Shown here piece after piece: positions 14,224-26,200 of a stretch of 64,000 bases of DNA. Position 1 is the first letter of the stretch. Every line of letters begins with the position of its first letter. This DNA is from Chrysomallon squamiferum. Lineage: Eukaryota; Mollusca; Gastropoda; Neomphalida; Peltospiridae. Location: NCBI GenBank assembly GCA_012295275.1, contig CM022671.1, positions 15,488,956 to 15,552,955 of the forward strand, in the 5' to 3' direction. Both the position numbers and the translations under genes were made by a program. The notes below the pieces were generated by a model that saw nothing but the letters and a program-made list of their open reading frames with translations, had not been told where the DNA came from and made no database searches.

Positions 14224-15965
14224 TATGGAAGTCTGCCAAAGAATTGAATAACATATAGGGCATTAGAATTTTAGTTTTTTGCAATTAATTAATTAAAATA
14301 ATTATAAATAATTATTTATTTAGTACCTGTCCAAAATAAATAATGTATACTATGCAATAAACATTTAATTTCATTGAACACATTTAAAAGCAGTAAGTGA
14401 CAATGATTTAATATATCACATCTGTTTTATATAAATAATATAGTTTAGCATAACAAATAGTGTCAATTTTAAGCACAAACATATCTTTAGAAGAAACAGA
14501 AAATTATGTTTTTATACAATAATGAACTATTTAGTAACAGTTGATGCACTGTTTGAACTGCAGTTCTGGTAGACTAAGTCCTGTCATATTTAAACAATTA
14601 AACTTTAACAATGAATTAAAACATCCCACATGAGAGAATTACTTAATTATCTACTTACTATTTATTCCATTCTATTATGGAAAACCCATTTACAATATAT
14701 CTGCCAAATGTGGCCAAATAACAAAGACAAGAAGAATAAAAAGAAATTCAACCTAAAAATCTTTTGTACAGTAACAATTAATATGAATGACAATTAAGCA
14801 ATTAAACATTAATAATACCATTAAAACATCCAACAGATTGAATCACTTTAATTATCTATTTTGCTATTTATTCCATTTTAGTACAGAAAATCTTCAATAA
14901 TGCTGCCAACTTTGCTGAGAGAGGAAGAATAAAAACAAATTCCAACCTACAAACCCTTGTAAATTAACACAATGCCCTGTAGTTTAACAAATTCATTAAC
15001 GCATGATATATTAAAAATAATTAAATTTTTTCAGTGTTCAGAAATTTATTATTCTTTGGCTTTATAAGAAAAAATTTTAAATAAAAAATTGATAAAAAAA
15101 ATAAAATAATAATAATATAATAAAAAATTTTTTTTTTTTTTTTAAATAAACAATTTCATAAACTTTTGCTATTAATAATTAAGGTAGGAGATACATAATT
15201 GAACAACGAGTAAAATTAAAATGTGTTAACTTAAATAATGATTCAGTTTTCAAATTGACATATGTACCTGTACAGTATTTACTGTGTAGAGCTTTCTCAG
15301 AGAAGCTTCATACTGTGCTGCAGACGATCCTCGTAATGTCCTTTGAAAACAGTTAAATAAATATAAAATAAATATTACAAACATGTATTTTTCGATATAA
15401 ATACTTCGAATTATCCCTTTATTAGAAAAATGAAACAGACGTTTCAGAGAATGTAATACATTATGTTACAGTCTTTACTAATAAATTTTGTCATTAACTT
15501 AATAATTACATACTAATGTAATTATCAGACTACGTGATTATGCATTTTCGATATTAGATCTAGTGTTACATGTACTGTGTACAAAATAAATAAGTAGTTA
15601 TTTCAGTTATACTTGTAAATTGTACTAAAAAATGTCTTTGTTTTAAATGAAACGACTATTATCACTATATTATTATTATTATTGTTATTATTATTTAACA
15701 ATCAGACTGACTCAGTGAAAATACAAGAAAAACATAGTTGTAATGATTATTTTACTTTATTTATTATTACGATCGTTAGAAAGAAAAAAGATTAATTTCA
15801 TAATAGTTCTTACTTGTCAAGCCAAAATGTCCATGGCGTTTGTAAAGGTACACCAGTGTCATCTGATTTATCTAATTTACCGATGGCACGTCTGACCATT
15901 TCAGGACTGGACAAATTACCGCTTTCCGATGCTTCGCTCTCATTGTCAACATTGAAGGAAGCCAT
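11620..15965 (-). CDS. EIF4E3: Eukaryotic translation initiation factor 4E type 3, complete, 7 exons
   Basis: Cap-binding protein of the eIF4E class III group, acting in the cytoplasm (and, in vertebrates, the nucleus) on the mRNA 5' cap. Exons on the minus strand: 15965-15814, 15340-15268, 13935-13841, 13573-13513, 12877-12811, 12536-12381 and 11666-11620. They total 651 bases, 216 residues, against about 224 in human. Phases agree at every junction with GT-AG borders. Family blocks include [12 protein letters not shown] (about 40-51), FWSVYNNIP (77-85), [16 protein letters not shown] (about 95-110), [12 protein letters not shown] (about 131-142) and [19 protein letters not shown]107 matches the second cap-stacking Trp and W78 the dorsal FW site. 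The position of the first cap-stacking Trp is occupied by Tyr61. The start is the first ATG, in a frame giving an acidic Ser-rich head typical of the family. It lies head-to-head with SMIM30. Confidence 0.93.
12002..12055. repeat. (AAAT)n microsatellite in an eIF4E3 intron
   Basis: About 13 tetranucleotide units in the last intron of eIF4E3. It is simple sequence with no coding meaning. Confidence 0.9.
13107..13170 (+). repeat. Dispersed repeat family B, second copy
   Basis: This matches the end of the 5340-5900 element over about 60 bases, with CTCTGGCCATATTACTTTCA against CTTTGGCCACATTATTTTCA and then a shared CAGTTCAGTGATTA. It lies inside an eIF4E3 intron. Family not recognised. Confidence 0.5.
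14172..14220. repeat. (TG)n microsatellite in an eIF4E3 intron
   Basis: Pure TG tract of about 48 bases. The His/Thr repeat frame read across it on the minus strand is an artefact. Confidence 0.95.
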
Positions 15966-16671
15966 TTTAACCACCTGACTGAATTTGCATTATCAAGGAA
16001 TGACGTCAGGAGTCAATTTTGCCTAACCTACATTTTCAGTCGAAGTAACTATACGTGATCGCTAAAACGGAACCGCTAAAAAAGGACCACTGTTATTGGC
16101 ATAATCCGGATGCAATTAGTTATTTTTAAATATCAATAGTTTGTTTAAAACGAATCATGTAGTGTGAAATATAATTATAAAGACTATACAGATAAATATG
16201 AGTTGAAACATGCATTTCCAGAGTGATGGACTGTTCTTTTACTTATTTATTTATTTATTATTATTTTTTAAAAAATAGAATAAAAAGTATTTTGGGACAC
16301 ATTAAATAACAACAACAAGAATAATAATCATTATTGATTTATTTATTAGGACAGCTTTGTTTATTTTCTTAACAGTAATTTTTTATCATCTTAGATACTA
16401 TATATAAAGTATTTCTGATGGGCACACAAAACGATTCAAACTATCAATTTATTGTGTTTATTTTGTTTGAATAGTTTGAAATTAATTTTATTAAGCGAAG
16501 TTTGACAAAGTTACACAGAAATTAATTATTATAATCGGATAGAATGTGAAATATACAAAATATATTTAAGCTCTGATGAGATTTTATAGATACATAGACA
16601 TTTATATCTTGCTGTTCTGGCTGTGTGAGTATATGTATGTAGTAGTCTTTCTTTGTTTTTCTTCTTTATCC

Positions 16672-16672
<1 letters not shown>

Positions 16673-16731
<59 letters not shown>
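16673..16731. repeat. (ATT)n microsatellite upstream of SMIM30
   Basis: About 19 trinucleotide units between the divergent eIF4E3 and SMIM30 genes. Poly-Tyr and poly-Asn frames across it are artefacts. Confidence 0.95.
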
Positions 16732-16732
<1 letters not shown>

Positions 16733-16876
16733 TACGGTGGTGTATAATTTCATTTTCTCTCAAACAAGCCTTCCGTGTTTCAGCTTCCGAATTAACATTA
16801 GGTTAGTCAACGGAAGTATGTTTTAGTTCTTTGTCACATGATCTGCTGACGGTCACATGCTTTAATTACAGACAAG

Positions 16877-17054
16877 ATGGAGGTAGTGAGTAGTTTCGAA
16901 TTTGTCATTTTTATAATGGCTTTATTCATCCCTGGTGCTTCGGGCTTTCGATGCTGGTGATGCGATAGCTCTTATTCTTGGACTTGTAATCGGAATCCTT
17001 GGTATTTGTGCATGTCTCGGATTCTACGCCAGAAAGAGGGCCTCTTCTGCTTGA
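16877..17054 (+). CDS. SMIM30: Small integral membrane protein 30 microprotein, with an apparent +1 frameshift
   Basis: SMIM30 is a ~59-residue ER/secretory single-pass membrane microprotein. The first frame from ATG 16877 gives a signal-like hydrophobic head (MEVVSSFEFVIFIMALFIP, then GASG). As written it stops at TGA 16958-16960. The next frame, from 16950, immediately gives the diagnostic family core AGDAIALILGLVIGILGICA, then CLGFYARKRASSA and a stop at 17052-17054. The two halves join exactly if one T of the TTT at 16946-16948 is extra, giving 58 residues, close to the family length. No plausible splice pair lies between them. A TTTAATTACAG acceptor-like sequence at 16861-16871 suggests a non-coding upstream exon. 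Either the base is a sequencing or assembly error, or the allele is broken. The core is too well kept for an old pseudogene. Identification rests on remembered family sequence. Confidence 0.82.
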
Positions 17055-19064
17055 CGTGTTTTAGCGAAGAGAGTCGAGATTAATTTAATAACTTGAAAAT
17101 CATGACAATTTTATACTGTTTACTGTCAAAATCCGAGGATTCTGCAAAACAAGCGATAATCATATAAAAAGAACATTTGTTCATTCGTCATCGTTTCAGT
17201 TCATGTATAACTGTGTAATGGAATGTGATCAACTTCTTATTTTCAAGTTCACTTCTTGGAGAGAGAGAGAACAAAAAAATCTAATCCTAACCATAATGCA
17301 AATGTAAATAACAGAATAACTGCATGCTTATATATATTTTCAAAGATATCCAGCAAATGAAGAAGTATCCTGCAACAGCAGCAACAAAAACATTCAATGT
17401 AACGCCAACACCTTCAAAGAAATTGAGAAAACCTGATTTGTCTTCCTGGTTTTAAATCTAACAAATTTATATATATTATTATATATATATTTATTCTTTT
17501 TCTCTGCCTCTTAGATAGCAAGATGACATTTAATTACATTTATTAAAATTATTTCTGAAGTCTGTATGTTGTAAACTGTATTCTAAAATGATTACAAAAT
17601 GATTACTTTGTCTTGTATTTTGTTTTAACATTTTATTTATTTACAGCTTAATAAATTTTTTTTTTTTTTAAATTAGTCATTTTGGAAATGATTGGCAAAT
17701 TAATGCCACTTTTAAATAACTTAAAAGTAGTAGAAATAAATATTTCTACAAGGAAGATATTCACAATGAAAACTGAAATTATTTATCCCTGATTTTGCAA
17801 AATCCAACACAGAAGAAAAAGAAAGAAAAAAATGCAGAAAATAATAATTTTGACATTGTAGTTTTACTACTGTTGCTATAAAATTGCTTTACGTTATTTA
17901 TAAATATTATGTTTTAATTTTCAGAATAATGTATTTACAGTTAAATTTTAGAATAAAATTATATTTAATTATTTTGTTTTTACCCATTATGTTCCTTGAT
18001 ATAACAACCTTAATATTAAAAAGAAAAAAAGAAACTGAAAAAAAAAAAAAAAAAATAATGTTAAATTAAAACTCACTTTTAAAAGATATATTTAATATTT
18101 TATCAACTGCAAAAATTTCTCTTGTACTCTGAATATTAGACACACTGAACTAGAAATATAAATATATTTTCTGAAACTGTATATATTTGATTTTGAATGA
18201 TTAAAACTTGCTTAAAACAGAAATATTTGTTAAATCTATTTTTTTACAATGTTATGTCTGTGCACTTGAATCGGAACTAACACAGTAAGACAAAAGTCTA
18301 GTCAGAAATAAACTTTGACTGATCTGCAACATACTGGAAATTGAACCATGTGTGATGCTGGTTACTTTTAATTATTCACAGAATTGTGGACATGTAATGG
18401 TAAAGAAAAGTGGCCATTGTGAACCATTTTCCAAAATATATTGATACAAATGGATTTTTGTTGCTTGCAGTATTATATTTATATAAGAAAGTGGTAGCAG
18501 GTCTGTATTGATATAAAGTTTGGACTAGTCTAAAGGGAATATTAAATATTTATTCAATAAATAATATTGATATGATTATATGCAATAACATTCGCTATAT
18601 ATCATTTATCCTGCTAGGAAATACCATACATTTCTGTTGTTTTTAAAATCATGATTCACATTGGATAGACATTACAAATTCCTTTAGACCAGGGCTTATG
18701 AATACAGGCCTGCATTTCACAGAATTACAATTACCTTCCTTCATTTCTTTCAAACAATTTAAGCTAACAGTTGATTTCTGTCTGCATTTCATTGCATTTA
18801 TTATTAATGAACACACAAAATTACCTATGGGTGTTTGAAATAAGTTCTTACAACAAAATAAGTAACTGACCCATTGTTACTGCAGTGCTTCATTTTAATT
18901 GTATTTATTTATTTTAAGGTACAAGGGATAGAATTAATATTCATTGTTTGTTTTCTTTTATTAAACCTTTATATCACCTGAGTGTGTTAGCCTTGTTTTT
19001 TTTGTTTTGTTAATCTGGTGTTAATATCAATGATATATGAAGTTCCAACAACTGTTTATTTTCT

Positions 19065-19095
<31 letters not shown>

Positions 19096-20350
19096 AAAAC
19101 AGTTGACATCATTCTGTTGTGAAGAATGGAAATAAATATTCATTCTGACATTCATATATAAATCACAAAACACAATAAAATTTGGTTACTTCTTTATTAT
19201 TAATAAAGTAAGGAAGAGTATATATTTATATTCTACATTATGATAGTTATAATGCTAATGCTGCAGTATTTGCTGAAATTAAACTGAAATAAAACATTTT
19301 CTGTACAAATCAATGCAGTTGACAATTATTTTTTGAGTATCATCATTAAGTGAAAATAAATTGAAAATTTAAAAAAAAATTTGTTGACCCTGCAACATCA
19401 AAAATGTAAGCTTCAATAAAAAAATTAACTTTTAAATGGTTTATTAGAAGACTTTGAAAAAGAAGCAATTCAGTTGTTATTCCACAATAAAATGTGTCTA
19501 CAGAAGCTGTTTACAAAATTGACAACAAAAGCAATGAAAATACTGCATTAATCACAATATGTTTACATTTACACACTGCTCATGTGATTTAATAATATGA
19601 AAACTTATTTAAATTAGTGTTTCTTGAAAATAAACTGATTTGAAGCAAATTTAAAATGAAGATATAAATATACATAAACCTTTTTAAAAAAAAAAAAAAA
19701 TTAAATTTAATTTTTTTAAATTTAAGAAAAAAAGAGTTACTTTTCTAATAAAAAGTGGTACATGTATTATGAATAAATTCACTCCAAAACCCCAAAACAT
19801 TTGGTTAGTAAAGTCAACAAGTACATTGGTATATTCTTTTATCGAGTAATTCTAAAATTTAAAAAAATAATAAAAAAATAAACAACAAAGAAATCTTGTA
19901 TCAACCAAAATAATATTAATTCATTTAATATTTTTATTTTCATTTTTGAAAAAAATGTATTTACATTTGAACATTTTTCTAAATATTTGAATTAAAGTAT
20001 TATCATCCAAAACAAATTATTTAGAATGGATTGTTTATTTCAACAATTTTATTTTTTTATTTTTTCTCTTTTAATCATATGTAAACTGACTGATTTGATT
20101 GCTCATGGTAGACATACCACATCCCTCTTTGAGAAATGTTTTGTAATAAAACAAATGCTATTTTTTGTGGGGCAGATAACAGAAAAAAACTACCCATATT
20201 AGTCCCATCGTAATAACTTCTAATTTAAGAAGATAGTTTAAAACGTTATTAATTAATTAAAGAAAGATTCTGTTTTTGATTTTTGTTTTAAAGATATTTT
20301 ATATATATATGCTGGATTTAAGAGCCGAGAAAAACGTGCAATTATAGAAA
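17055..20350 (+). other. Presumed SMIM30 3' UTR and AT-rich downstream flank
   Basis: There is no further coding exon. Several AATAAA signals occur, the nearest sensible ones near 17650 and around 19130, so the 3' UTR could be short or over 2 kb. The stretch has a TA run (about 19068-19092) and homopolymer tracts. Confidence 0.4.
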
Positions 20351-20700
20351 ATAAATCTAATAAATTTGACAAAGGTTAGCAGATAACATATCTGACTCTG
20401 TAATGGCACAGAAACGGGACGTAAATCGGAAACTGAAAAAACAGGGGACACCACCTCTCATTCCCATCAATGACAGAAATGAAAACAAGAAAAGTTAACG
20501 AAACTCAGGATCTGTTGTACATGTCTGCTCATAGAAAAAAGTGTGTAAATGTTAGAAATAATAATAATGAATTTTTTTTTTTTTTTTTTAAATTATATAA
20601 AAGCAGACTGAAGAATAAATATTTTAAAAGTGTGTGTATGATTTATTTTTGTGTTTATTTTTTTTTTATCAGTGGTGTAGATTCTTCTGTTTTGTAATTA

Positions 20701-20733
<33 letters not shown>

Positions 20734-22054
20734 TATTTATTTATTTTTTAAATTGCTCTGATCATGTTATTGGTTCATATATAGTTATTACCAAAAACAT
20801 TTAATAGAACTCGAACATGCAATTTCCAGATACATAGATAAAATACCAACACATCTAATCACATATATGTATATATGTTTTTTTTTTTTTTTTTTTTTTT
20901 TTTTTTGTAAATTGAATTTAAGAGAAAACTATATTTTTAGTCTAGAAATATATAGTAATATGGAAACTAAAAATGATTATCTTGTTCAACCAAACGTAAC
21001 AGTCATTACTGGTAACAAAACAAGTGGTAAACTTTTAAAACTTTTATATCTTATTAAAATAGAAAATAACATTACAATATTTAAATGACATACAAAATAA
21101 GGTTAAGTTAATCTACGTAGATGTATTAAAATTGGCAAAATGCAAAAGAAAACAAAACCCACACAAAGCTCAAACTACGCACTGATCAACAAACCAATAT
21201 TTGAGTATATAAAAAAATTATAATAATAAATAAATTAAATTAAAATATCTGTTTAAAAATAAATAAGAAAATAATTTTTGTAATCTTGTAGATTAGAACT
21301 ACATCTTCTTAATAAAAGTTTTACTGAATATTTTGTTGCACGTGGCAAAATAAAAAATGTGTCAATTCGATTACTTTCCCCTTCCCACAGTAAGTAACTG
21401 CCTGCAAAGCTTTTAAAATGAATTTTGAACTTTTTAATTTATTTATTTATTTATTTTTGTGATAAAACAAGGTCATTCGCATGGCCGTTCGTATTTACGT
21501 TTGTATAAGGCGTGTCACTGTGGTATTTCTACATTACTTTAATGGTTTTATTGGGATTTTATAAAAAGACCCCGTAGACTAATAAAATACCATAAGGAGA
21601 GAAAATTATTCAGTTTGCTAAGCCACTGTGAGATTAATCAATTTTATACTACCATTTTGTAACAGGATAACAAATAATAGCGAAAAAAAAAAAATAATAA
21701 TAATAATAAAAAAAGAACAATTATAAAAAAATAAAAATAAAAAATAAAAAATTTCTTTCGAAAAGTCATAGATTTAAACTACAAGATTACCACAGATTAT
21801 TAACATATATCTGCATTAGTAACACATCGTGATAAATGTTAAGTTTTCGACCTGAAATCAACTCTACCATAGATTATAAATTATTCAAAACGTTTTTAAA
21901 CTGTTAGTGTTACAATAATGTAAAATTTCACGATCGTGGTTCACCTAATATGCAATTAAACGGTTGATTATATATTTAAATTTAACACTAAATAGACATT
22001 TTTCTAATAAATTAATATAAAAATAAGAACACGCGAGAACTGGATAGACACACA
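20351..22054. other. Intergenic AT-rich region
   Basis: I see no supportable gene. A 31-codon ATG frame starts at 20403 but shows no family resemblance. ATT, AAT and poly(T) tracts occur at about 20700-20732 and 20879-20906. Confidence 0.5.
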
Positions 22055-23196
22055 TTACAGAATGGTGCAGCAAAGCATGCCGGGAGCGGTATCCTTAACT
22101 TTGCTTTCTTTAATAAGAGGCGAATTTTCCGTTTTCGTGGCAGTTTCTGAAATCACTGGTGTTTTATCATCCAGCTCTGCTGAAGTCTCAGTCGGTTTTC
22201 CTTCTTCATCTTTCATTCCTTCTTCATCTTTCGTGTGTTCTTCATTTTCCTTTTTTTCTTCGTCCTGTTTTTTGCCTTCATCCTTAATAATAATAATAAT
22301 AATAATAATACAAATAAATAATTAAATATTAATAGCAAAATTATTTTTTTAATATAAAATAAACACTAGAAGACTACTTGTATGAGTAGCTATAGATTTA
22401 ATCTTTGTAAAAATGTGTGAGTTCTACGAAGTAGGATTTTTACCTGTTTTTAAAATGGTTTTTGATTTTAAGAAAAAGGACAATATAAAATAAATAAATA
22501 CATTTTTATTTCATATTTAATGATATTTCTATTAAAATGAAAACCGATAACAAGTAGGACATTTTCAGAAATTACTGTTGTTGTAAAAGCAGATACAGTT
22601 AGATAACTAAGTACAGATTATTATTATTTTTTGTACCCAATGGCTAAACGTTTTGTGCCGAAAAAGAAATATATAGTAAACAATTTTTTTTGAAAACGCT
22701 AATAAAATTTAAAAAAAAAAAACAAAAAAAAAAAAAAAATTAAAATAGAAATTGCATTTTGTAATGTTTATGTTGTCAAGCCTGAATACGAATATAAATA
22801 TCATTATTTAGAAATCATAAAAGCACGAAACAAAGCTGGAGAAGGAAAACATTTTCTGAAACAGCTGACTAAAGAAATTACAACAGGCTTAACTTAAAAA
22901 GAAGAAGAAGAAGAAGAAAGAACAGAAAGAAAAAAAATCTCCATTCATATCTTTTCCACAGCGATTCAGTTCATTAAACGATGTGCGTCATTATAAATAA
23001 AAAAAATTAACAAGTACGCAAGTTAAAAATTAGATTTAAAAATATTCATATCTTCATGCAGTGTTAGGTTTTAATTCACTGAGATTCAAAGTCAAGTTTC
23101 ATAATTTCGAATATAGCACAAATGCGTAAATAATTCTTTAGAATGTACAATAGCCGATTAAAAATATAAGCTTTTCTAAAATGAATGGAAAAACGG

Positions 23197-23284
<88 letters not shown>

Positions 23285-26200
23285 GTGTGGTAGTGTGTGT
23301 ACATGTTTGAGTGTGTATGTATATATATATATATATTTTACACACACACAAACCTATGTAACTAATTCTTCTCTCTAGCCCAAGACATGATTTTATTTAA
23401 GCAAACGTAATCCATATTACTTAGAACATGTCACTTCTAACGTTGTTAAACGTTATTACACCTATAAATATTAATTTCAGATAAATTTTAAAATAATGTT
23501 TTAACGATAGTCTTAAGTTTATTCAGATCTTATTATCATCTTAAAGAGCTACAATCAGAAAAAAATATTTGCCTATTGCTTGGTACGCTTATTTATAATA
23601 TTTATGAACGCTGCAATATTATATGGTGTTTTATGAACAGTTTTTATTATAATATTCGCAATAATCAATCTCGACTTTTGCAACAGGTTTGAAAAAAAAA
23701 AGAAACAAAAAGAAATCATCATAATCAAGCTAATAAATTGTTACGTAAAAATAGTGACGTCACATAAGGTACCAAAACTAAGCGTAAAGCCGTAACAATA
23801 TATATGGCCAGCTGTTTAAGTGACGTCACAAAAGGTTAGACTCTAACCTTTTGTGACGTCACCTAAACAGCTGGCCAGAGAAGGTCGAACCAAAGTTTTT
23901 CACTGCAATGGTAGCAAATTCGAATTTAGCAGTATGAAAACCATTTCCTTCCATAAAGTTGAAAAAACAACAATGTTATATGACTTAATTGTAGCTCTTT
24001 AATCAGTCTACTTCTATACTTTAACGGCTGTGATATTTTTCATAAAATAATTATATGCTTGCACATGTACCTGAAAACAAACTAATTATGTTATATACAA
24101 TATATTGTTTAAATAAACAATTTTCCACAATGACACGTACGTGAATAAAAAATAAATTAAAATATAATCTAAATCAATACACAGACCATGGGTACCAAAT
24201 AATTCATTTAAAAACTACTTCACACTTGTGGCGATCAAACAAAAATTTTACGAATTCATTCCTAGCTCTAGATATTACCGGTTATCACAGCTTGTTATTC
24301 TGTAGCTTGTAATTAAGTTGGATTTATTATTATTACTATTATTATTACTAATATTTTTTTCCATTCTGCGATAGAAAAATCAATAATGTGCTGTTTTATG
24401 GATAGAAAGGCAGAATAAACTGGTTTTCTAACATTTATGAGTCACTGTGAGGTTATCGGGAAAAAAAACACGTGATGGCCTTATTCTACAAATATTCACT
24501 AACTGAACATTCTCACTTATAAATATACTGAGTGTATAATATACTGCTGTTTTCATTTCCTCACTTCAGATTAAAAACGCAGTAAGCAGCATCAAAACAG
24601 AAGTTCCATTTGCGACTACGACACTGAGTTAGATTATTATAATTATGTCATACTGTGCTACCTCGACTTACGAGTGCCCCTAAATCCGAGTTACGAGCGA
24701 GCTTCAGATATGCCGCCGCTAGTTGGCGCAACGAACAACGTAACATCCGGCCAGCAGCCCGCGTGGTTACCTCGTCGCGGAAGCATCTCTGTTGTGTTGT
24801 GCTCGCGTTTTGTGCAGTATTTTGCCAAATTTGCAACGGACAGTGCTGAGAAGAAGAAGCGGATGATGTCCATTGAATTAAAGCTTGAATTCAAAGAAAA
24901 ACATGAGCGAGGTGTGCATGTAGGCGACTTGACCATGCAGTACGAGCGTAGTACATTCTACGATATGTACCACACTGAAGCTGAAGGGGTCGATAAAGGC
25001 TGTAACTCCAGCCAAAGGCGTTAAAATAATTTGTCTGATCTCCAAGATAAATATACTTTACAAAACCAATTTATTTCATCACATTCTCTTTTATTTTGAT
25101 TTTTATACAATATTTGTCATTTATAAATACATTTTTCTTATATAAAAATACGTTACACTATACATATATATATTGATTTGATATACAAGCAAACTGAGAT
25201 ATAAGCTCGGACACGGAACAAATTAAACTCGTAAGTCAAGGTAACACTATTTTATATTAAAACATTCTATTTTGATTTATATCGCGTAAAATGAGCTAGA
25301 TATGTTGAATTGCACCTAGAACGATTTCTAAATATCACTCCCAATATACCTTCTCTCATTAATTACTGATTTTAACATGCATTTTTTTTTAACAGAGAAG
25401 AATAAAAGGTAAAAATAAGATCGAGCGAAAGAGAAGAATTAATCCTGTGAAATATTTTAAATTATTCATCATATTAGTGTTTAAAACTGTGTATTTTAAT
25501 TATTTCATGCCGCAAAAAAATATTCTAATTATTTTCCGTCTTAATCAAATACATAATACAGTTTATATCACATGCTTTCCATTGTTTCACACAGTTTGTT
25601 TTGTAACTGTTTTCCAGAGTAATTCTAAAATAAAGCAATTTATTTAAACTTCATTATAGCAGTTTAACCACCATGCAAAGGGTAAAACTTTAGTATACTT
25701 AAAATGTCAGCTTTAAAATTTTAAGTATACACAAAACATGCACATATTCAATGTGTCATTATACGCAAACAAGATCATGTCCAATACACATACAAAAGAC
25801 ATGCACAAGTTTAAATCCAAAGTCTACATGAAATGTCTGACGTAATTCACTACCTGCGTCTGTAAACAGTCAATGTCAACGTGTTTTCTTTGAACAGTGT
25901 CAGTGTTATCTTCAGTTACGTCTGCTTCTGGTTCTGGTTTTGGTTCTGGTTTTGCTTCTGGTTTTTCTTCTGGTTCTGGTTCCAGATCCCATTCCCAGTC
26001 CTCAACTCGTTCTTCCTTTTTTGGCACAGTTTGAGCCAATGCCGCCAGTGTTCCGGGTCGCAGCCATCCTTCCTTCGTCTCAGTCGCTTCTGACTGTTCT
26101 GTTTTAGTCTTTTTTGAAGCATCGTCGTCAGCTACATTTTCTTTGTCCTTGCCTTTCGACTTTTTCTTGTCCTTTTTCTCTTTCTTTTTACGAGTATTTT

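Noticed and set aside
16529-16806. Poly-Asn and poly-Tyr frames
   Set aside because: Produced by the ATT microsatellite.
20403-20498. 31-codon ATG frame, basic and polar
   Set aside because: No family resemblance, no splice partner, and length within chance expectation.
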